From NCBI GenBank assembly GCA_025360965.1, contig JANYBC010000021.1, positions 22,199 to 86,198 on the forward strand: DNA of 64,000 bases. Direction: 5' to 3'. Below, piece by piece: positions 22,358 to 30,916 of the stretch. The DNA is from Anaeromyxobacter sp. GTDB lineage: Bacteria; Myxococcota; Myxococcia; Myxococcales; Anaeromyxobacteraceae. Under the pieces are notes generated by a model. That model was not told the DNA's origin and did no database searches. It saw only the letters and a list, made by a program, of their open reading frames with translations. Positions within the stretch are counted from its first letter, which is position 1; the number at the start of each line of letters is the position of its first letter. The position numbers and the translations under genes were made by a program.

Positions 22358-22813
22358 CTATTCCTCCCCCCGCTCGTGGGTCTCGGGCTCGAAGCCCTCA
22401 TCGCGGTCACCGAAGGCGCGCTCCTCGCGCGGCCTGGCGGTCTCCTCCTCGACGGGCATGATCTTGACGTCGGCCTCGACCTGCCGGGCGTCGAAGTCGA
22501 CGTCCTCGGCCAGCCTGACCGACTGGAACTTGGTGACGAGATCGATCATGCGCAGGTTGCGCTCGAGCTCGGCCACCAGGCCGGACTTGCCGATGTAGAG
22601 GCACTGCATGTAGAGGGCGCGCCCGTTCTTGGCCACCGGGAAGGCGGTCTTCCGCTTGCCCTGGTTGGTGAACCGGATCACCTTCCCGCCCTCGCGGCTG
22701 ACCACGCCACGGAGCCGCTCCTTGATCTCTTCCACCTGGTCGTCAGGCGTATCCGCCTTGAGCAGGTAGACAGTCTCGTACTCTCGAACGAGACGCTTCG
22801 TCGCTTCGGCCAT
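22358..22813 (-). CDS. rpsF: 30S ribosomal protein S6
   Basis: S6 fold: [25 protein letters not shown], the KRKTAFPV strand and the [18 protein letters not shown] helix/strand. ATG 22813 (MAEATKRL) is chosen, with GGGGAG just upstream, rather than an in-frame ATG seven codons earlier. The C-terminus (~residues 115-151) is an acidic/Arg-rich tail beyond the core ([20 protein letters not shown]), longer than minimal S6. First gene of rpsF-rpsR-rplI. Confidence 0.96.
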   Translation of the reverse strand: MAEATKRLVREYETVYLLKADTPDDQVEEIKERLRGVVSREGGKVIRFTNQGKRKTAFPVAKNGRALYMQCLYIGKSGLVAELERNLRMIDLVTKFQSVRLAEDVDFDARQVEADVKIMPVEEETARPREERAFGDRDEGFEPETHERGEE

Positions 22814-22941
22814 CGGTACTCCCCTCGGATTCACAGCGGCGGTTCACCCGCCGCGAGGAGCCAGCTGTTCACGCGTCCCGGGTGCACCATGCACCCGGCG
22901 CCGCGCCCTGCGGTGCTGCCTGCTTCGGTGATGCGTCCTGC
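22814..22941 (-). promoter_or_regulatory. Structured leader between pth and rpsF (possible S6:S18 autoregulatory RNA)
   Basis: About 128 bases with two strong stem-loops on the minus strand: 22878-22898 (9-bp stem, 3-base loop) and 22836-22854 (7-bp GC stem, 5-base loop). Between the second stem and the Shine-Dalgarno lies a CCGAGGGG segment. Many bacterial rpsF operons are autoregulated by S6:S18 binding a leader with an exposed CCG. This leader has suitable elements, but the first hairpin could equally be the terminator of pth. Confidence 0.35.
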
Positions 22942-23517
22942 CTAGGCCGGCTCGCGCCGGCGGTTCACCTGGTTCATCGCCTTCACCGCGCCCAGCTCAC
23001 AGGTGAGCCGGACCGCCTCCGCCGCCACCACCACGCAGCCCTCCACGACGGCGTCCTCGGCCCGGGGGAAGCGGCCCAGCACGTAGTCGGCCGGGTCCAG
23101 CTTTGCCGGTGGGCGCCCCACGCCGACGCGCACGCGCGCGTAGTCGGGAGAGCCCAGGTGGGCGTTGATGCTCTTCAATCCGTTGTGCCCGCCGTGGCCC
23201 CCCCCGACCTTGAGCTGGACCCGGAACGGGTCGAGCTCCATGTCGTCGTGGACCACCACCAGGTCCTCCAGCTCCAGCTTCCAGAACTTCAGCGCCGGCC
23301 CGACCGACTCGCCGGAGTGGTTCATGAAGGTCTGAGGCTTCATGATCCAGATCCGCTCGTCGCCGGACCGGGCCTCGGCCAGCTCCGCCCCGAACTTGTC
23401 GGGCGCCGAGCGGGCCGAGAGGTGACGCGCCAGGTGGTCGGCCACCAGCCAGCCGACGTTGTGGCGCGTCCGCGCGTAGGCGTCCCCGGGGTTGCCGAGT
23501 GCGACGACGAGCTTCAC
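22942..23517 (-). CDS. pth: Peptidyl-tRNA hydrolase
   Basis: Releases peptides from dropped-off peptidyl-tRNA. Contains [20 protein letters not shown] with the catalytic His (~residue 20), [45 protein letters not shown] with the second signature and catalytic Asp, and [19 protein letters not shown]. Length 191 is typical. It sits 5 bases after rplY, the common rplY-pth pair. Confidence 0.96.
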   Translation of the reverse strand: MKLVVALGNPGDAYARTRHNVGWLVADHLARHLSARSAPDKFGAELAEARSGDERIWIMKPQTFMNHSGESVGPALKFWKLELEDLVVVHDDMELDPFRVQLKVGGGHGGHNGLKSINAHLGSPDYARVRVGVGRPPAKLDPADYVLGRFPRAEDAVVEGCVVVAAEAVRLTCELGAVKAMNQVNRRREPA

Positions 23518-23522
23518 GGTCG

Positions 23523-24263
23523 CTACTTCTTCTTCTCGCCGCCCTTGGCCGCGGGAGCCGCCGGGGCAGCGCCCTTGGCGCCAGCCGCGGGAGCCGCGCC
23601 AGCCGCCGGAGCGGCACCGGCCGCGCCAGGAGCCGCGCCAGCCACCGGAGCGGCACCAGCCACGCCCTCCGTGCCTGGGACGGCAGCCACCACCGCGACG
23701 ACCTCCTCCTTCTCGGGGATGGCGACGAAGGCGATGACGATGTCGGCCTGGTAGACGAAGGTGCAGCCGACCGGGGCCTTGAGCTCGGAGATGTGGATCG
23801 AGGCGCCGATCTTCAGCTCGGTGACGTCGACCTCGATCTTGAGCGGGATCTTGGTGGGCAGCGCCCTGACCACGATGTCGTGGGTGGCGACCGAGAGGAT
23901 GCCGCCCTCGGCGGTGCCGATGGCCTTGCCGACGATGGCGACGGGGACCTCGACCCGGACCGGCTCATCGAGCGCGACCTCGAGGAAGTCGGCGTGCAGG
24001 AGCTGCCGGGTGACCGGGTCGACCTGGTAGTCCTTGAAGAGCACGAAGCTCTCGCCGCCCGCCACCTGCAAGGTGAGCAGGGTGTTGAACTTGTGCGGGT
24101 TCTCGATGGCCTTCAGCAGGAAGGTCGGATCGAGCGCGAGGTGCTTGGGGGCGCCCTTGCGGCCGTAGACGACGGCGGGGATGAGACCCTTCTGACGGAG
24201 CCGGCGGGCCGGGCCCTTGCCCTTGCCTTCACGCTGCTCCGCGCTGAGAACGACCTTATCCAT
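23523..24263 (-). CDS. rplY: 50S ribosomal protein L25 / general stress protein Ctc
   Basis: 5S-rRNA-binding protein of the long (CTC/TL5) type: N-terminal L25 domain ([45 protein letters not shown]) and a C-terminal beta domain to about residue 190. It ends in a ~55-residue Ala/Pro/Gly tail of repeated AGAAPAA-type units closing with GGEKKK. ATG 24263 is chosen because GGGAGGC lies just upstream; an in-frame upstream extension has no family similarity. It forms an operon with pth and the rpsF cluster. Confidence 0.94.
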   Translation of the reverse strand: MDKVVLSAEQREGKGKGPARRLRQKGLIPAVVYGRKGAPKHLALDPTFLLKAIENPHKFNTLLTLQVAGGESFVLFKDYQVDPVTRQLLHADFLEVALDEPVRVEVPVAIVGKAIGTAEGGILSVATHDIVVRALPTKIPLKIEVDVTELKIGASIHISELKAPVGCTFVYQADIVIAFVAIPEKEEVVAVVAAVPGTEGVAGAAPVAGAAPGAAGAAPAAGAAPAAGAKGAAPAAPAAKGGEKKK

Positions 24264-24480
24264 GGTGCCTCCCAATGGACTCGTGCCGGCCGCATGATCG
24301 GCTCGGGCGAGGGGCGACGCCTGGCGGCGGCGGCCCTGGGTTGATGTTGCGAAGAAGGGCCCGGTGATCTGGAACCCCAAGGAAGGCGGGTGATTACTCG
24401 ATCACGGGGTCCCCGGTCAAGAGGCGGGCAGCTTCTGGCGCCCCGGCCGCCGTGCTTAACTGCTAGATCCCCACCCCGCC

Positions 24481-26499
24481 ATGGTCCCCCCCGATCCCCC
24501 GGCCGTCGCAGATCCGCAGGCCCCCGCCCCCGCGCCGCCCTCCTCCCCGATCCAGACCCGCGGCGACCTCCCGGCCGTCGCCGAGGCGCCCCACTCGGCC
24601 ACCGAGCAGGCCCGGACCACCCCGCACGGCGGCGCGCTGGCGGCGCTGGCCCTCGGCGCGCTCGGCGTCGTCTACGGCGACATCGGCACCAGCCCGCTCT
24701 ACGCGTTCAAGGAGTGCTTCACCGGGCACCACGGCGTCGAGCCGACGCCAGACAACGTGCTCGGGGTCCTCTCGCTGGTCTTCTGGGCCATGACCTTCGT
24801 GGTCACCTTCAAGTACCTCTCCTTCGTGATGCGCGCCGACAACCGCGGCGAGGGGGGCATCCTGGCCCTCCAGGCGCTGGTCTCGCGCAAGGACCCGAAC
24901 CGGCGCGGCCGCATGGTGCTGCTGCTGCTCGGCCTCTTCGGCGCGGCGCTGCTCTACGGCGACGGGGTCATCACCCCGGCCATCTCGGTGCTCTCTGCGG
25001 TGGAGGGCGTGGCGGTGGCGGCCCCGGCGCTGACCCCGCTGGTGGTGCCGCTCACCGTGCTGCTGCTGGCCGGCCTCTTCCTCATCCAGCGCAGCGGCAC
25101 GGCGCGGGTCGGCGCCGTCTTCGGACCCATCATGCTGGTCTGGTTCGCCGTCATCGGGGCCCTGGGCGTCCACGGCATCCTGCGCGACCCCTCGGTGCTG
25201 GTGGCGGTCAACCCGGTCCATGCCGTCCGCTTCTTCGGCCAGAACGGCGGGCACGGCTTCCTGGTGCTGGGCGCGGTGGTCCTCTGCATCACCGGCGGCG
25301 AGGCGCTCTACGCCGACATGGGCCACTTCGGGAAGCGCCCCATCCGCCTGGCCTGGCTCACCGTCGCCATGCCGGCGCTGATGCTCAACTACTTCGGGCA
25401 GGGGGCGCTGCTGCTGCACGAGCCGGCCGCGCGTGAGAACCCCTTCTACCTGCTGGCGCCCTCCTGGGCGCTCTACCCGCTCATCGGCCTGGCCACCCTG
25501 GCCACCATCGTGGCCTCGCAGGCGCTCATCTCCGGGGCCTTCTCGCTGACCCACCAGGCGGTGCAGCTCGGCTACTGCCCGCGCGTCACCGTGAAGCACA
25601 CCTCGACCACCGAGATGGGCCAGATCTACATCCCCGAGGTCAACTGGGCCATCGGCGGCGCCTGCATCGCGCTGGTGCTCGGCTTCAGGAGCTCCTCCAA
25701 CCTGGCCGCCGCCTACGGCATCGCCGTGACCGGCACCATGAGCATCACCACGCTGCTCTTCCACCGCGTCATGCGCGACATCTGGCGCTGGCCGCGCTGG
25801 CAGAGCTGGCCGCTCACGGTGGCCTTCCTGGCGGTCGACCTGAGCTTCTTCGGCGCCAACGTCGTCAAGATCGAGGAGGGGGGCTGGTTCCCCATCGTCG
25901 CCGCCATCGTGGTCTTCGCCTTCATGTCGACCTGGAAGCGGGGCAGGGCGTTGCTGGCGGCCATGCTGCGCGACGCCGGCCTGCCGCTGGAGCTCTTCCT
26001 CGCCGACGTGGCGCGGCGCAAGCCCCTCCGAGTCTCGGGGACGGCGATCTTCCTGACCTCCAACCTCGGCAGCGCGCCGCCGGTGATGCTCCACCACCTC
26101 AAGCACAACAAGGTGCTTCACGAGCGGGTCATCCTGGTCTCGGTCCTCACCGAGGAGGTCCCGGCCGTGCCCGAGCCCGAGCGGGTGGTCTCTCGTGACC
26201 TGGGCTTCGGCTTCTTCCAGGTGGTGGCCCACTACGGCTTCATGGAGCAGCCCAACATCCCGGCGCTGCTTGAGTCGCTGGCGACGCGCGAGGGGGCCGG
26301 GGCCCGGCTCGAGGTGAAGCCGCTGGAGGTCTCCTACTACCTGGGACGCGAGACGCTGCTGGCGACCGGTTCGGCCAGCCTGGCCACCTGGCGCAAGAAG
26401 CTCTTCATCATCATGTCGCGCAACTCGGCGACCGCCAGCGCCTTCTTCGGCCTGCCGCCCAACCGGGTGGTGGAGCTGGGGGCGCAGATCCAGCTGTAG
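24481..26499 (+). CDS. kup: Low-affinity potassium transporter Kup
   Basis: Proton-coupled K+ uptake protein of the KUP/HAK family, 672 residues. After a ~48-residue Pro/Ala-rich cytosolic N-terminus come about 12 TMs with the hallmarks GVVYGDIGTSPLYAFKECF, ALLYGDGVITPAISVLSAVEG, CITGGEALYADMGHFGK, and GQIYIPEVNWAIGG; the C-terminal cytosolic domain includes FLTSNLGSAPPVMLHHLKHN and VSYYLGRETLL. It is the only plus-strand gene between prs and rplY, so it interrupts an otherwise colinear minus-strand housekeeping block. Confidence 0.96.
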   Translation: MVPPDPPAVADPQAPAPAPPSSPIQTRGDLPAVAEAPHSATEQARTTPHGGALAALALGALGVVYGDIGTSPLYAFKECFTGHHGVEPTPDNVLGVLSLVFWAMTFVVTFKYLSFVMRADNRGEGGILALQALVSRKDPNRRGRMVLLLLGLFGAALLYGDGVITPAISVLSAVEGVAVAAPALTPLVVPLTVLLLAGLFLIQRSGTARVGAVFGPIMLVWFAVIGALGVHGILRDPSVLVAVNPVHAVRFFGQNGGHGFLVLGAVVLCITGGEALYADMGHFGKRPIRLAWLTVAMPALMLNYFGQGALLLHEPAARENPFYLLAPSWALYPLIGLATLATIVASQALISGAFSLTHQAVQLGYCPRVTVKHTSTTEMGQIYIPEVNWAIGGACIALVLGFRSSSNLAAAYGIAVTGTMSITTLLFHRVMRDIWRWPRWQSWPLTVAFLAVDLSFFGANVVKIEEGGWFPIVAAIVVFAFMSTWKRGRALLAAMLRDAGLPLELFLADVARRKPLRVSGTAIFLTSNLGSAPPVMLHHLKHNKVLHERVILVSVLTEEVPAVPEPERVVSRDLGFGFFQVVAHYGFMEQPNIPALLESLATREGAGARLEVKPLEVSYYLGRETLLATGSASLATWRKKLFIIMSRNSATASAFFGLPPNRVVELGAQIQL

Positions 26500-26509
26500 G
26501 GTCGCGGCA

Positions 26510-27475
26510 CTAGACGAACAGGCTGCTGAGCGAGTCGCCGCCGTGGATCCGCCTGATCGCCTCGGCGAAGAGCGGGGCGCAGGAGAGGGCGCGGATCTTG
26601 GTGCAGGCGGCCGCGGTCGGCGAGAGCGGGATCGAGTCGGTGACCACCACCTCCTCGATGGGGCTCTTCTGGATCCGCTCCACGGCCGGGCCGGAGAGCA
26701 CGGCGTGGCTGGCGTAGGCGAAGACCCGGGCCGCGCCCTTGTCGACCAGCGCGTTGGCAGCCTGGGTGAGCGTGCCGGCGGTGTCGATCATGTCGTCGAG
26801 CAGCACGCAGGACTTACCGGCGACGTCGCCGATGACGTTGAGCACCTCGGCCACGTTGGCCTTCAGGCGCCGCTTGTCGACGATGCAGAGGGCGGCGCCG
26901 AGCCGCTTGGAGTAGGCGCGGGCGCGCTCCACGCCGCCGGCGTCCGGGGAGACGATGACCAGGTCGTCCGACTTGCCCTCGAACCGCTTGCGCATGTGGT
27001 CGAGCAGGACCGGGGCGGCGTAGAGGTGGTCGAAGGGGATGTTGAAGAAGCCCTGGATCTGCCCGGCGTGCATGTCCATCGAGACCACCCGGGTGGCGCC
27101 GGCCGCCTCGAGCAGGTCGGCCACCAGCTTGGCGGTGATGGGGCTGCGCGAGGCGACCTTGCGGTCCTGCCGGGCGTAGCCGTAGTAGGGGAGGACCGCG
27201 TTGATGGTGCCGGCCGAGGCGCGCTTGAGCGCGTCGATCATGATCAGCAGTTCCATCAGGTTGATGTTGGCGTCGGCGCAGGTCGACTGGATGATGTAGG
27301 CGTCCTGCCCGCGGATGTTCTCGCCGATCTCCACCTGGATCTCGCCGTCCGAGAAGCGGCCGACCATGGCCGGAGAGAGCGGGCGCCCCAGGGTGGAGGC
27401 GATGGCCTCCGCCAGCTTGCGGTTCGAGTTGCCGGCGAAGAGCTTGTAGTCAGGCCTGGACCCGTTGACGGACAT
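26510..27475 (-). CDS. prs: Ribose-phosphate pyrophosphokinase (PRPP synthetase)
   Basis: Makes PRPP from ribose-5-phosphate and ATP for purine, pyrimidine, His and Trp synthesis. Motifs: [74 protein letters not shown] (flexible/catalytic region) and the PRPP loop [16 protein letters not shown] 27475 is chosen (AGAGGGGG upstream); the longer frame adds an unrelated 41 residues. Final length 321 is typical. Hpt at 29494 would consume its product. Confidence 0.96.
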   Translation of the reverse strand: MSVNGSRPDYKLFAGNSNRKLAEAIASTLGRPLSPAMVGRFSDGEIQVEIGENIRGQDAYIIQSTCADANINLMELLIMIDALKRASAGTINAVLPYYGYARQDRKVASRSPITAKLVADLLEAAGATRVVSMDMHAGQIQGFFNIPFDHLYAAPVLLDHMRKRFEGKSDDLVIVSPDAGGVERARAYSKRLGAALCIVDKRRLKANVAEVLNVIGDVAGKSCVLLDDMIDTAGTLTQAANALVDKGAARVFAYASHAVLSGPAVERIQKSPIEEVVVTDSIPLSPTAAACTKIRALSCAPLFAEAIRRIHGGDSLSSLFV

Positions 27476-27594
27476 CAGCACCCCCTCTGGAGGAGCCGCC
27501 TCAATAGCAGACCGGGGCGACCGCCGTCGACGGCCACGTGGAGGCGACGCCAGCCGGCCCACCGGCGGGCCGGTGAGGGCGCCGGAGAGGCTGC

Positions 27595-27900
27595 TCAACC
27601 ACCGTGCAGGTGCCCCTCGGTCCCGGCAGGGCGGCCGGCCGGGGCGCGGTGGGTCTCGGCCTGGTAGGCGGCCAGGATGGCCCGCTCGAAGCGCTCCCGG
27701 GTCTCGGCGTTGAGCGGGTGGGCCACGTCCTTGAAGGTCCCGTCCTTGCGCCGCTTGGCCGGCATGGCGACGAAGAGCGCGGTGGCGCCCTGGATGACCT
27801 TGAGGTCGCGGATCACGAAGCAGCCGTCCAGCGTGACGGTGACGTAGGCCCTCAGCTTCTCCTCGTCGACCGGGTAGACGCGGACCTCGGTGATCTCCAT
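27595..27900 (-). CDS. spoVG: SpoVG-family septation/regulatory protein
   Basis: Core residues 1-85 match Spo[64 protein letters not shown]. In Firmicutes SpoVG is a nucleic-acid-binding regulator of septation and virulence; in deltaproteobacteria it is present but less studied. The C-terminal ~16 residues are Gly/Pro/His-rich and variable. GGAG lies upstream of the ATG. Its 5' end overlaps the ispE 3' end by 49 bases, so coexpression is likely. Confidence 0.92.
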   Translation of the reverse strand: MEITEVRVYPVDEEKLRAYVTVTLDGCFVIRDLKVIQGATALFVAMPAKRRKDGTFKDVAHPLNAETRERFERAILAAYQAETHRAPAGRPAGTEGHLHGG

Positions 27901-28766
27901 GACGACACTCCAGGCTGCCGCGTCACCGTACGCGCCAGGTGGACCTCCAGGTCCGGCCCGGCCGCCGCGCTCAGCGCCTTCGCCGCGCGCCGGGCAGTGG
28001 CCCGGCTGGCGAAGAGTCCAAGGACGGTGGGGCCGCTCCCGGACATCAGCGTCGCGGTGGCGCCGACGGCGGTGAGCCGCCCCATCAATCGATCTAAGGG
28101 GGGATGGCGAGCCACGCAGGGGGGCTGGAGGTCATTCCCCAGAAGGGTCGGTCGCCAGCGAGATGCGCGAGCCAGGGGCGGGACCGGGCGGGCGCCCCGA
28201 TCCTCGTCCAGCCAGCGGTAAGCCTCTGCAGCGCGGATGGCCAGTGATGCAGCGCGCGGATAGAGGAGGACGAGGTGGAGCGGCGGTACCGTGGCCGGCC
28301 GGAGCTGCTCGCCGCGGCCGGCGGCCCAGGCCGGGCCGGGGCCGAGGAAGAAGGGGACGTCGGAGCCGATCGAGAGGGCGACCTCGGCCAGCGCGGCGGC
28401 GTCGTGGATGCGGAAGGCGCGGGCCAGGCAGCGCAGCACCGCCGCGGCGTCCGAGGAGCCGCCGCCGAGGCCGGCGGTGATGGGTGTCCGCTTCTCGATG
28501 CCGATGGCGATGGCGCGGTCGACCGAGAAGCGGCGCCGGAAGGCCTCCGCGGCGCGGGCCGCCAGGTTGCCTTCGCCGTCGAGCTCGCGGTGGCCGGGGA
28601 CCTTGCAGGTGACCGGGCCGGGCCGGGCGCCGACGCGAACCTCGACGCCGTCGCCGAGGTCGAGCGGGACGAGGAGCGTTGAGAGGTCGTGGTAGCCGTC
28701 GGCGCGCGGCGGGCCGACCCGCAGCACCAGATTGACCTTGGCCGGCGCGGTGGTGAGGAGGCGCAC
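27852..28766 (-). CDS. ispE: 4-diphosphocytidyl-2-C-methyl-D-erythritol kinase
   Basis: GHMP kinase of the non-mevalonate isoprenoid pathway. N-terminal [22 protein letters not shown], the ATP-binding [16 protein letters not shown], and C-terminal [12 protein letters not shown] are diagnostic. GTG start at 28766. The last ~20 residues ([17 protein letters not shown]) are encoded inside the spoVG gene in another frame and look like a non-conserved read-through tail. It starts the ispE-spoVG-prs block. Confidence 0.95.
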   Translation of the reverse strand: MRLLTTAPAKVNLVLRVGPPRADGYHDLSTLLVPLDLGDGVEVRVGARPGPVTCKVPGHRELDGEGNLAARAAEAFRRRFSVDRAIAIGIEKRTPITAGLGGGSSDAAAVLRCLARAFRIHDAAALAEVALSIGSDVPFFLGPGPAWAAGRGEQLRPATVPPLHLVLLYPRAASLAIRAAEAYRWLDEDRGARPVPPLARASRWRPTLLGNDLQPPCVARHPPLDRLMGRLTAVGATATLMSGSGPTVLGLFASRATARRAAKALSAAAGPDLEVHLARTVTRQPGVSSWRSPRSASTRSTRRS

Positions 28767-28778
28767 CGGTTTTCTCTA

Positions 28779-29165
28779 TCACGCCGGCGCAAGCCGGAGC
28801 GGCGCGAGGCCGGCCAGCTTCGAGAAGATCCGGTCCTCGGTGAGCAGGTCGGCGCCGAGGTCCAGAACGCACTGGGCCACGTGGGCATCCGGCGTCGAGA
28901 CGGCCAGGCCACGCTGGCCGAGCGAGGCCCGCAGGCGGCCGACCCGGTACCAGTGGGCGCGGTCGGCCGGCACCAGCGGCAGGTCGTCGAGGAGCGAGGT
29001 CAGGGCCCGCCGATCCGAGGCCGAGAGCCGGCCGCTCAACAGCTCGCCGGCCACGATGGGCGGGAGGTGGACGCGCCGCTCGTCGAGGGCCTGCTGGACC
29101 AGCTCCGACCCCCCGCCGGCCAGGAAGGAGATCCAGCTCGAGGTGTCAATGACGAGGGCGTTCAC
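28779..29165 (-). CDS. vapC: VapC-like PIN-domain ribonuclease toxin
   Basis: 128 residues, GTG start. PIN-domain acidic residues are visible: D in VIDTSSWISFL (~7), E in IVAGELLSG (~41), D in STPDAHVAQ and D in LLTEDRIF near the end. Such proteins are Mg2+-dependent RNases that block translation when freed from the antitoxin. The start overlaps the 3' end of the antitoxin gene by 20 bases, standard for VapBC. The target RNA cannot be predicted. Confidence 0.9.
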   Translation of the reverse strand: MNALVIDTSSWISFLAGGGSELVQQALDERRVHLPPIVAGELLSGRLSASDRRALTSLLDDLPLVPADRAHWYRVGRLRASLGQRGLAVSTPDAHVAQCVLDLGADLLTEDRIFSKLAGLAPLRLAPA

Positions 29166-29370
29166 GGGAGGCCTCGAGGTCCAGCTCGATCCGGAGCTTG
29201 CCGCGAAGGGCCCGCGCCTTGGACGCCGCGGACGCGCGGCGGACCAGCTCGAGTCCCTCGACGAGGGTCTCGGTGATCCCCTTCTTGGTGACCCGGCGGG
29301 CGCGATCCAGCAGGTCGACCGGGAGGTTGGCGGTGACGCGGCGGGTCCGGGGTAGCGGGCGGGTGCGCAT
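29146..29370 (-). CDS. vapB: VapB-like ribbon-helix-helix antitoxin
   Basis: 74 residues. Residues 10-40 (RRVTANLPVDLLDRARRVTK...ITETLVEGL) fit a ribbon-helix-helix DNA-binding domain; the rest (ASKARALRGKLRIELDLEA) would wrap the toxin. In-frame ATGs also occur at 29382 and 29400. I chose 29370 because the -10 box TATGAA ends 7 bases upstream of it, making this ATG about +1 of the transcript. It should repress its own promoter through the inverted repeat at 29376-29397. Confidence 0.85.
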   Translation of the reverse strand: MRTRPLPRTRRVTANLPVDLLDRARRVTKKGITETLVEGLELVRRASAASKARALRGKLRIELDLEASRERPRH

Positions 29371-29375
29371 GGCGT

Positions 29376-29406
29376 CATTCATATCATCGTATGAATGCAT
29401 CGGCAA
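29376..29406 (-). promoter_or_regulatory. vapBC promoter with embedded inverted-repeat operator
   Basis: Minus-strand -35 TTGCCG (29401-29406), a 17-base spacer and -10 TATGAA (29378-29383). A perfect inverted repeat with 8-base arms (CATTCATA and TATGAATG, 6-base spacer) at 29376-29397 covers the -10 and spacer. This is where an autorepressing VapB would bind. The segment is AT-rich against a very GC-rich background. Confidence 0.65.
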
Positions 29407-29493
29407 TGCCAGCCAGCCCCCCTCTACGGCCCCTCCTGCGCGACGCCTCGAGGAGCTCCACCCCACTCGGCCGCGCGTGTACCATGGCGGCCC

Positions 29494-30027
29494 ATGACCG
29501 CCCCGTACCGCACCGAGGTCCTCCTCTCCGCCGAGCAGATCCAGGCCCGCATCGCCGAGATGGGCAAGGAGATCGCCCGCCAGCACACCGGCAAGCGGCT
29601 CATCTGCGTCGGGGTGCTCAAGGGGAGCTTCATGTTCCTCGCCGACCTGGTCCGCGCCATCCCGCTCCCCGAGCTTGAGGTCGACTTCATCGGCGTCTCC
29701 TCCTACTCCGGTACCGAGACCACCGGCGTGGTCCGCATCACCCACGATCTGGCCCGCAGCATCCAGGGCGAGGACGTGCTGCTGGTCGAGGACATCGTCG
29801 ACACCGGCCTGACGGTTCGCTACCTGCTCGACAACCTCGCCACCCGCCACCCGCGCACCTTGAAGGTGGCTGCGCTGCTGGAGAAGCCGGCCCGCGCCAA
29901 GGTGCACGTGCCGATCGACTACAAGGGCTTCACCATCGAGGACAGGTTCGTGGTCGGCTACGGCCTCGACCACGACGGCCGCCTGCGCAATCTGCCCCAC
30001 GTGGCGCTGCTGCAGCTGCCGGCGTAG
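29494..30027 (+). CDS. hpt: Hypoxanthine phosphoribosyltransferase
   Basis: Purine salvage enzyme converting hypoxanthine (or guanine) and PRPP to IMP/GMP. Motifs: GVLKGSFMFLADLVRAI, the flexible-loop dipeptide region VDFIGVSSYSG, the PRPP-binding LLVEDIVDTGLTVRYLL, and VVGYGLDHDGRLRNLPHV near the C-terminus. ATG 29494 gives 177 residues, normal for Hpt. A TACCAT box ends 8 bases upstream and no Shine-Dalgarno is evident. Links to add (4.6 kb) and prs (26.5 kb) as one salvage route. Confidence 0.95.
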   Translation: MTAPYRTEVLLSAEQIQARIAEMGKEIARQHTGKRLICVGVLKGSFMFLADLVRAIPLPELEVDFIGVSSYSGTETTGVVRITHDLARSIQGEDVLLVEDIVDTGLTVRYLLDNLATRHPRTLKVAALLEKPARAKVHVPIDYKGFTIEDRFVVGYGLDHDGRLRNLPHVALLQLPA

Positions 30028-30042
30028 CGCGCATCGGCCCGG

Positions 30043-30061
30043 CCGGCGCCCCGGGCGCCGG
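30043..30061 (+). terminator. GC hairpin after hpt
   Basis: Eight-base perfect stem (CCGGCGCC / GGCGCCGG) with a 3-base loop, 16 bases after the hpt stop. It is followed by a pyrimidine-rich stretch with short T pairs rather than a T-run. Plausible transcription end. Confidence 0.45.
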
Positions 30062-30228
30062 GCCCCAGGCCTTCTTCTTCACGCGGCGCGGCGACCAGGA
30101 AAGATCCCGTCGATCCGGCGGTTTGGAAAAAGCGATTCCGCGCCTGTCAGATCCGTCCCGGTCCCTTGTCGAGACTTCAGAAGGCGCGAACCACCAACCA
30201 GCGCCGCCGAACTCGAAAGGGAGAGACC

Positions 30229-30396
30229 ATGACCACCACCAGCAACACCCCGAAGTTCACCGTCCGCTCCAGTTCCTCCGGCCTCCGCGCCCTCTTCATC
30301 GCCGCCCTCTGCGCCTTCATCGTCACCACCTTCCTGGTCGACCTGAACCGGGGCGCCGCCCCGTCGGGCAACGCGCAGGTCGAGCAGCGCACCTAG
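30229..30396 (+). CDS. Small single-pass membrane protein (55 residues)
   Basis: I do not recognise this protein. AAAGGGAGAG lies 5 bases before the ATG, a strong Shine-Dalgarno. A Thr/Ser-rich N-terminus is followed by one hydrophobic segment (ALFIAALCAFIVTTFLV, ~24-40) and a short polar tail ending VEQRT. The stop codon TAG lies inside the first base positions of the inverted-repeat element starting at 30393, so the original C-terminus could have been altered by insertion. The strong ribosome site suggests it is really expressed. Confidence 0.6.
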   Translation: MTTTSNTPKFTVRSSSSGLRALFIAALCAFIVTTFLVDLNRGAAPSGNAQVEQRT

Positions 30397-30575
30397 CGCC
30401 GCGACCCAGGCAAGATGCCTACTGCGAGAGCCGATCCTCTCGCTGCGGCAGGCGGCCTCGTCGGTCCGCTGCTCAGCGTAGATCTACCGCGCTTCCGCTG
30501 CTCCCTCCTCGGGCGCCAGCCTCGCTTCGGTCTCGGCCCTCTCGTCAAGTCATCTTGCCTGGGTCGCGGCTCTAG
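30393..30575. repeat. 183-base element bounded by 25-base inverted repeats (MITE-like)
   Basis: The left end 30393-30417 and right end 30551-30575 are inverted copies matching at 24 of 25 positions, each beginning with CTAG then GCCGCGACCCAGGCAAGATG (one mismatch after CTAG). An inner hairpin GCGAGAG...CTCTCGC sits at 30424-30443. No coding potential is seen inside. The left CTAG supplies the stop of the upstream small gene, and the right CTAG is shared with the edge of the IS remnant. It could be a miniature inverted-repeat element or a large RNA hairpin. Confidence 0.6.
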
Positions 30576-30916
30576 CAGGCTGTTGAAGAATGGCCCCTCG
30601 GCCCCGGCTGACCCCTCAAGCGGGCCGGCGGGGCTCCATCGCGCTCGCCATGGCCGTTGGCCAGGTCGCTGAGCCTGGCCGGCTGGTTGTTGCCCTTGCG
30701 CGCCAACCTCGCTTCCGGGTCGGTCGTGGACTGGTGGGTCTCGTTGGATCGCTTCTGGCCGTGGAAGTTCACGGTCGGGTTGCCGCGGTCGTCGCTCATC
30801 AGCGTGGCGGCTTTGGCGGTGCTCACGATCTCGGCGAGGGCCTTGATGCGCCGCAGGGGGTGGTCGGCTGGGACCCGCCGATCGAGCCTGTCGATCCTTC
30901 GGACCGGCTTTCTCAA
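30572..30916 (-). pseudogene. IS5/IS1182-like transposase fragment, internally deleted and shifted
   Basis: The reading frame joins a transposase N-terminus (RRVPADHPLRRIKALAEIV) directly to a segment normally far downstream (NPTVNFHGQKRSNETHQSTT then DPEARLARKGNNQPARLSDL). The DDE catalytic residues between and after these are absent. After LANGHGE the frame no longer matches transposase, which suggests a further frameshift. Non-functional. Confidence 0.75.
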
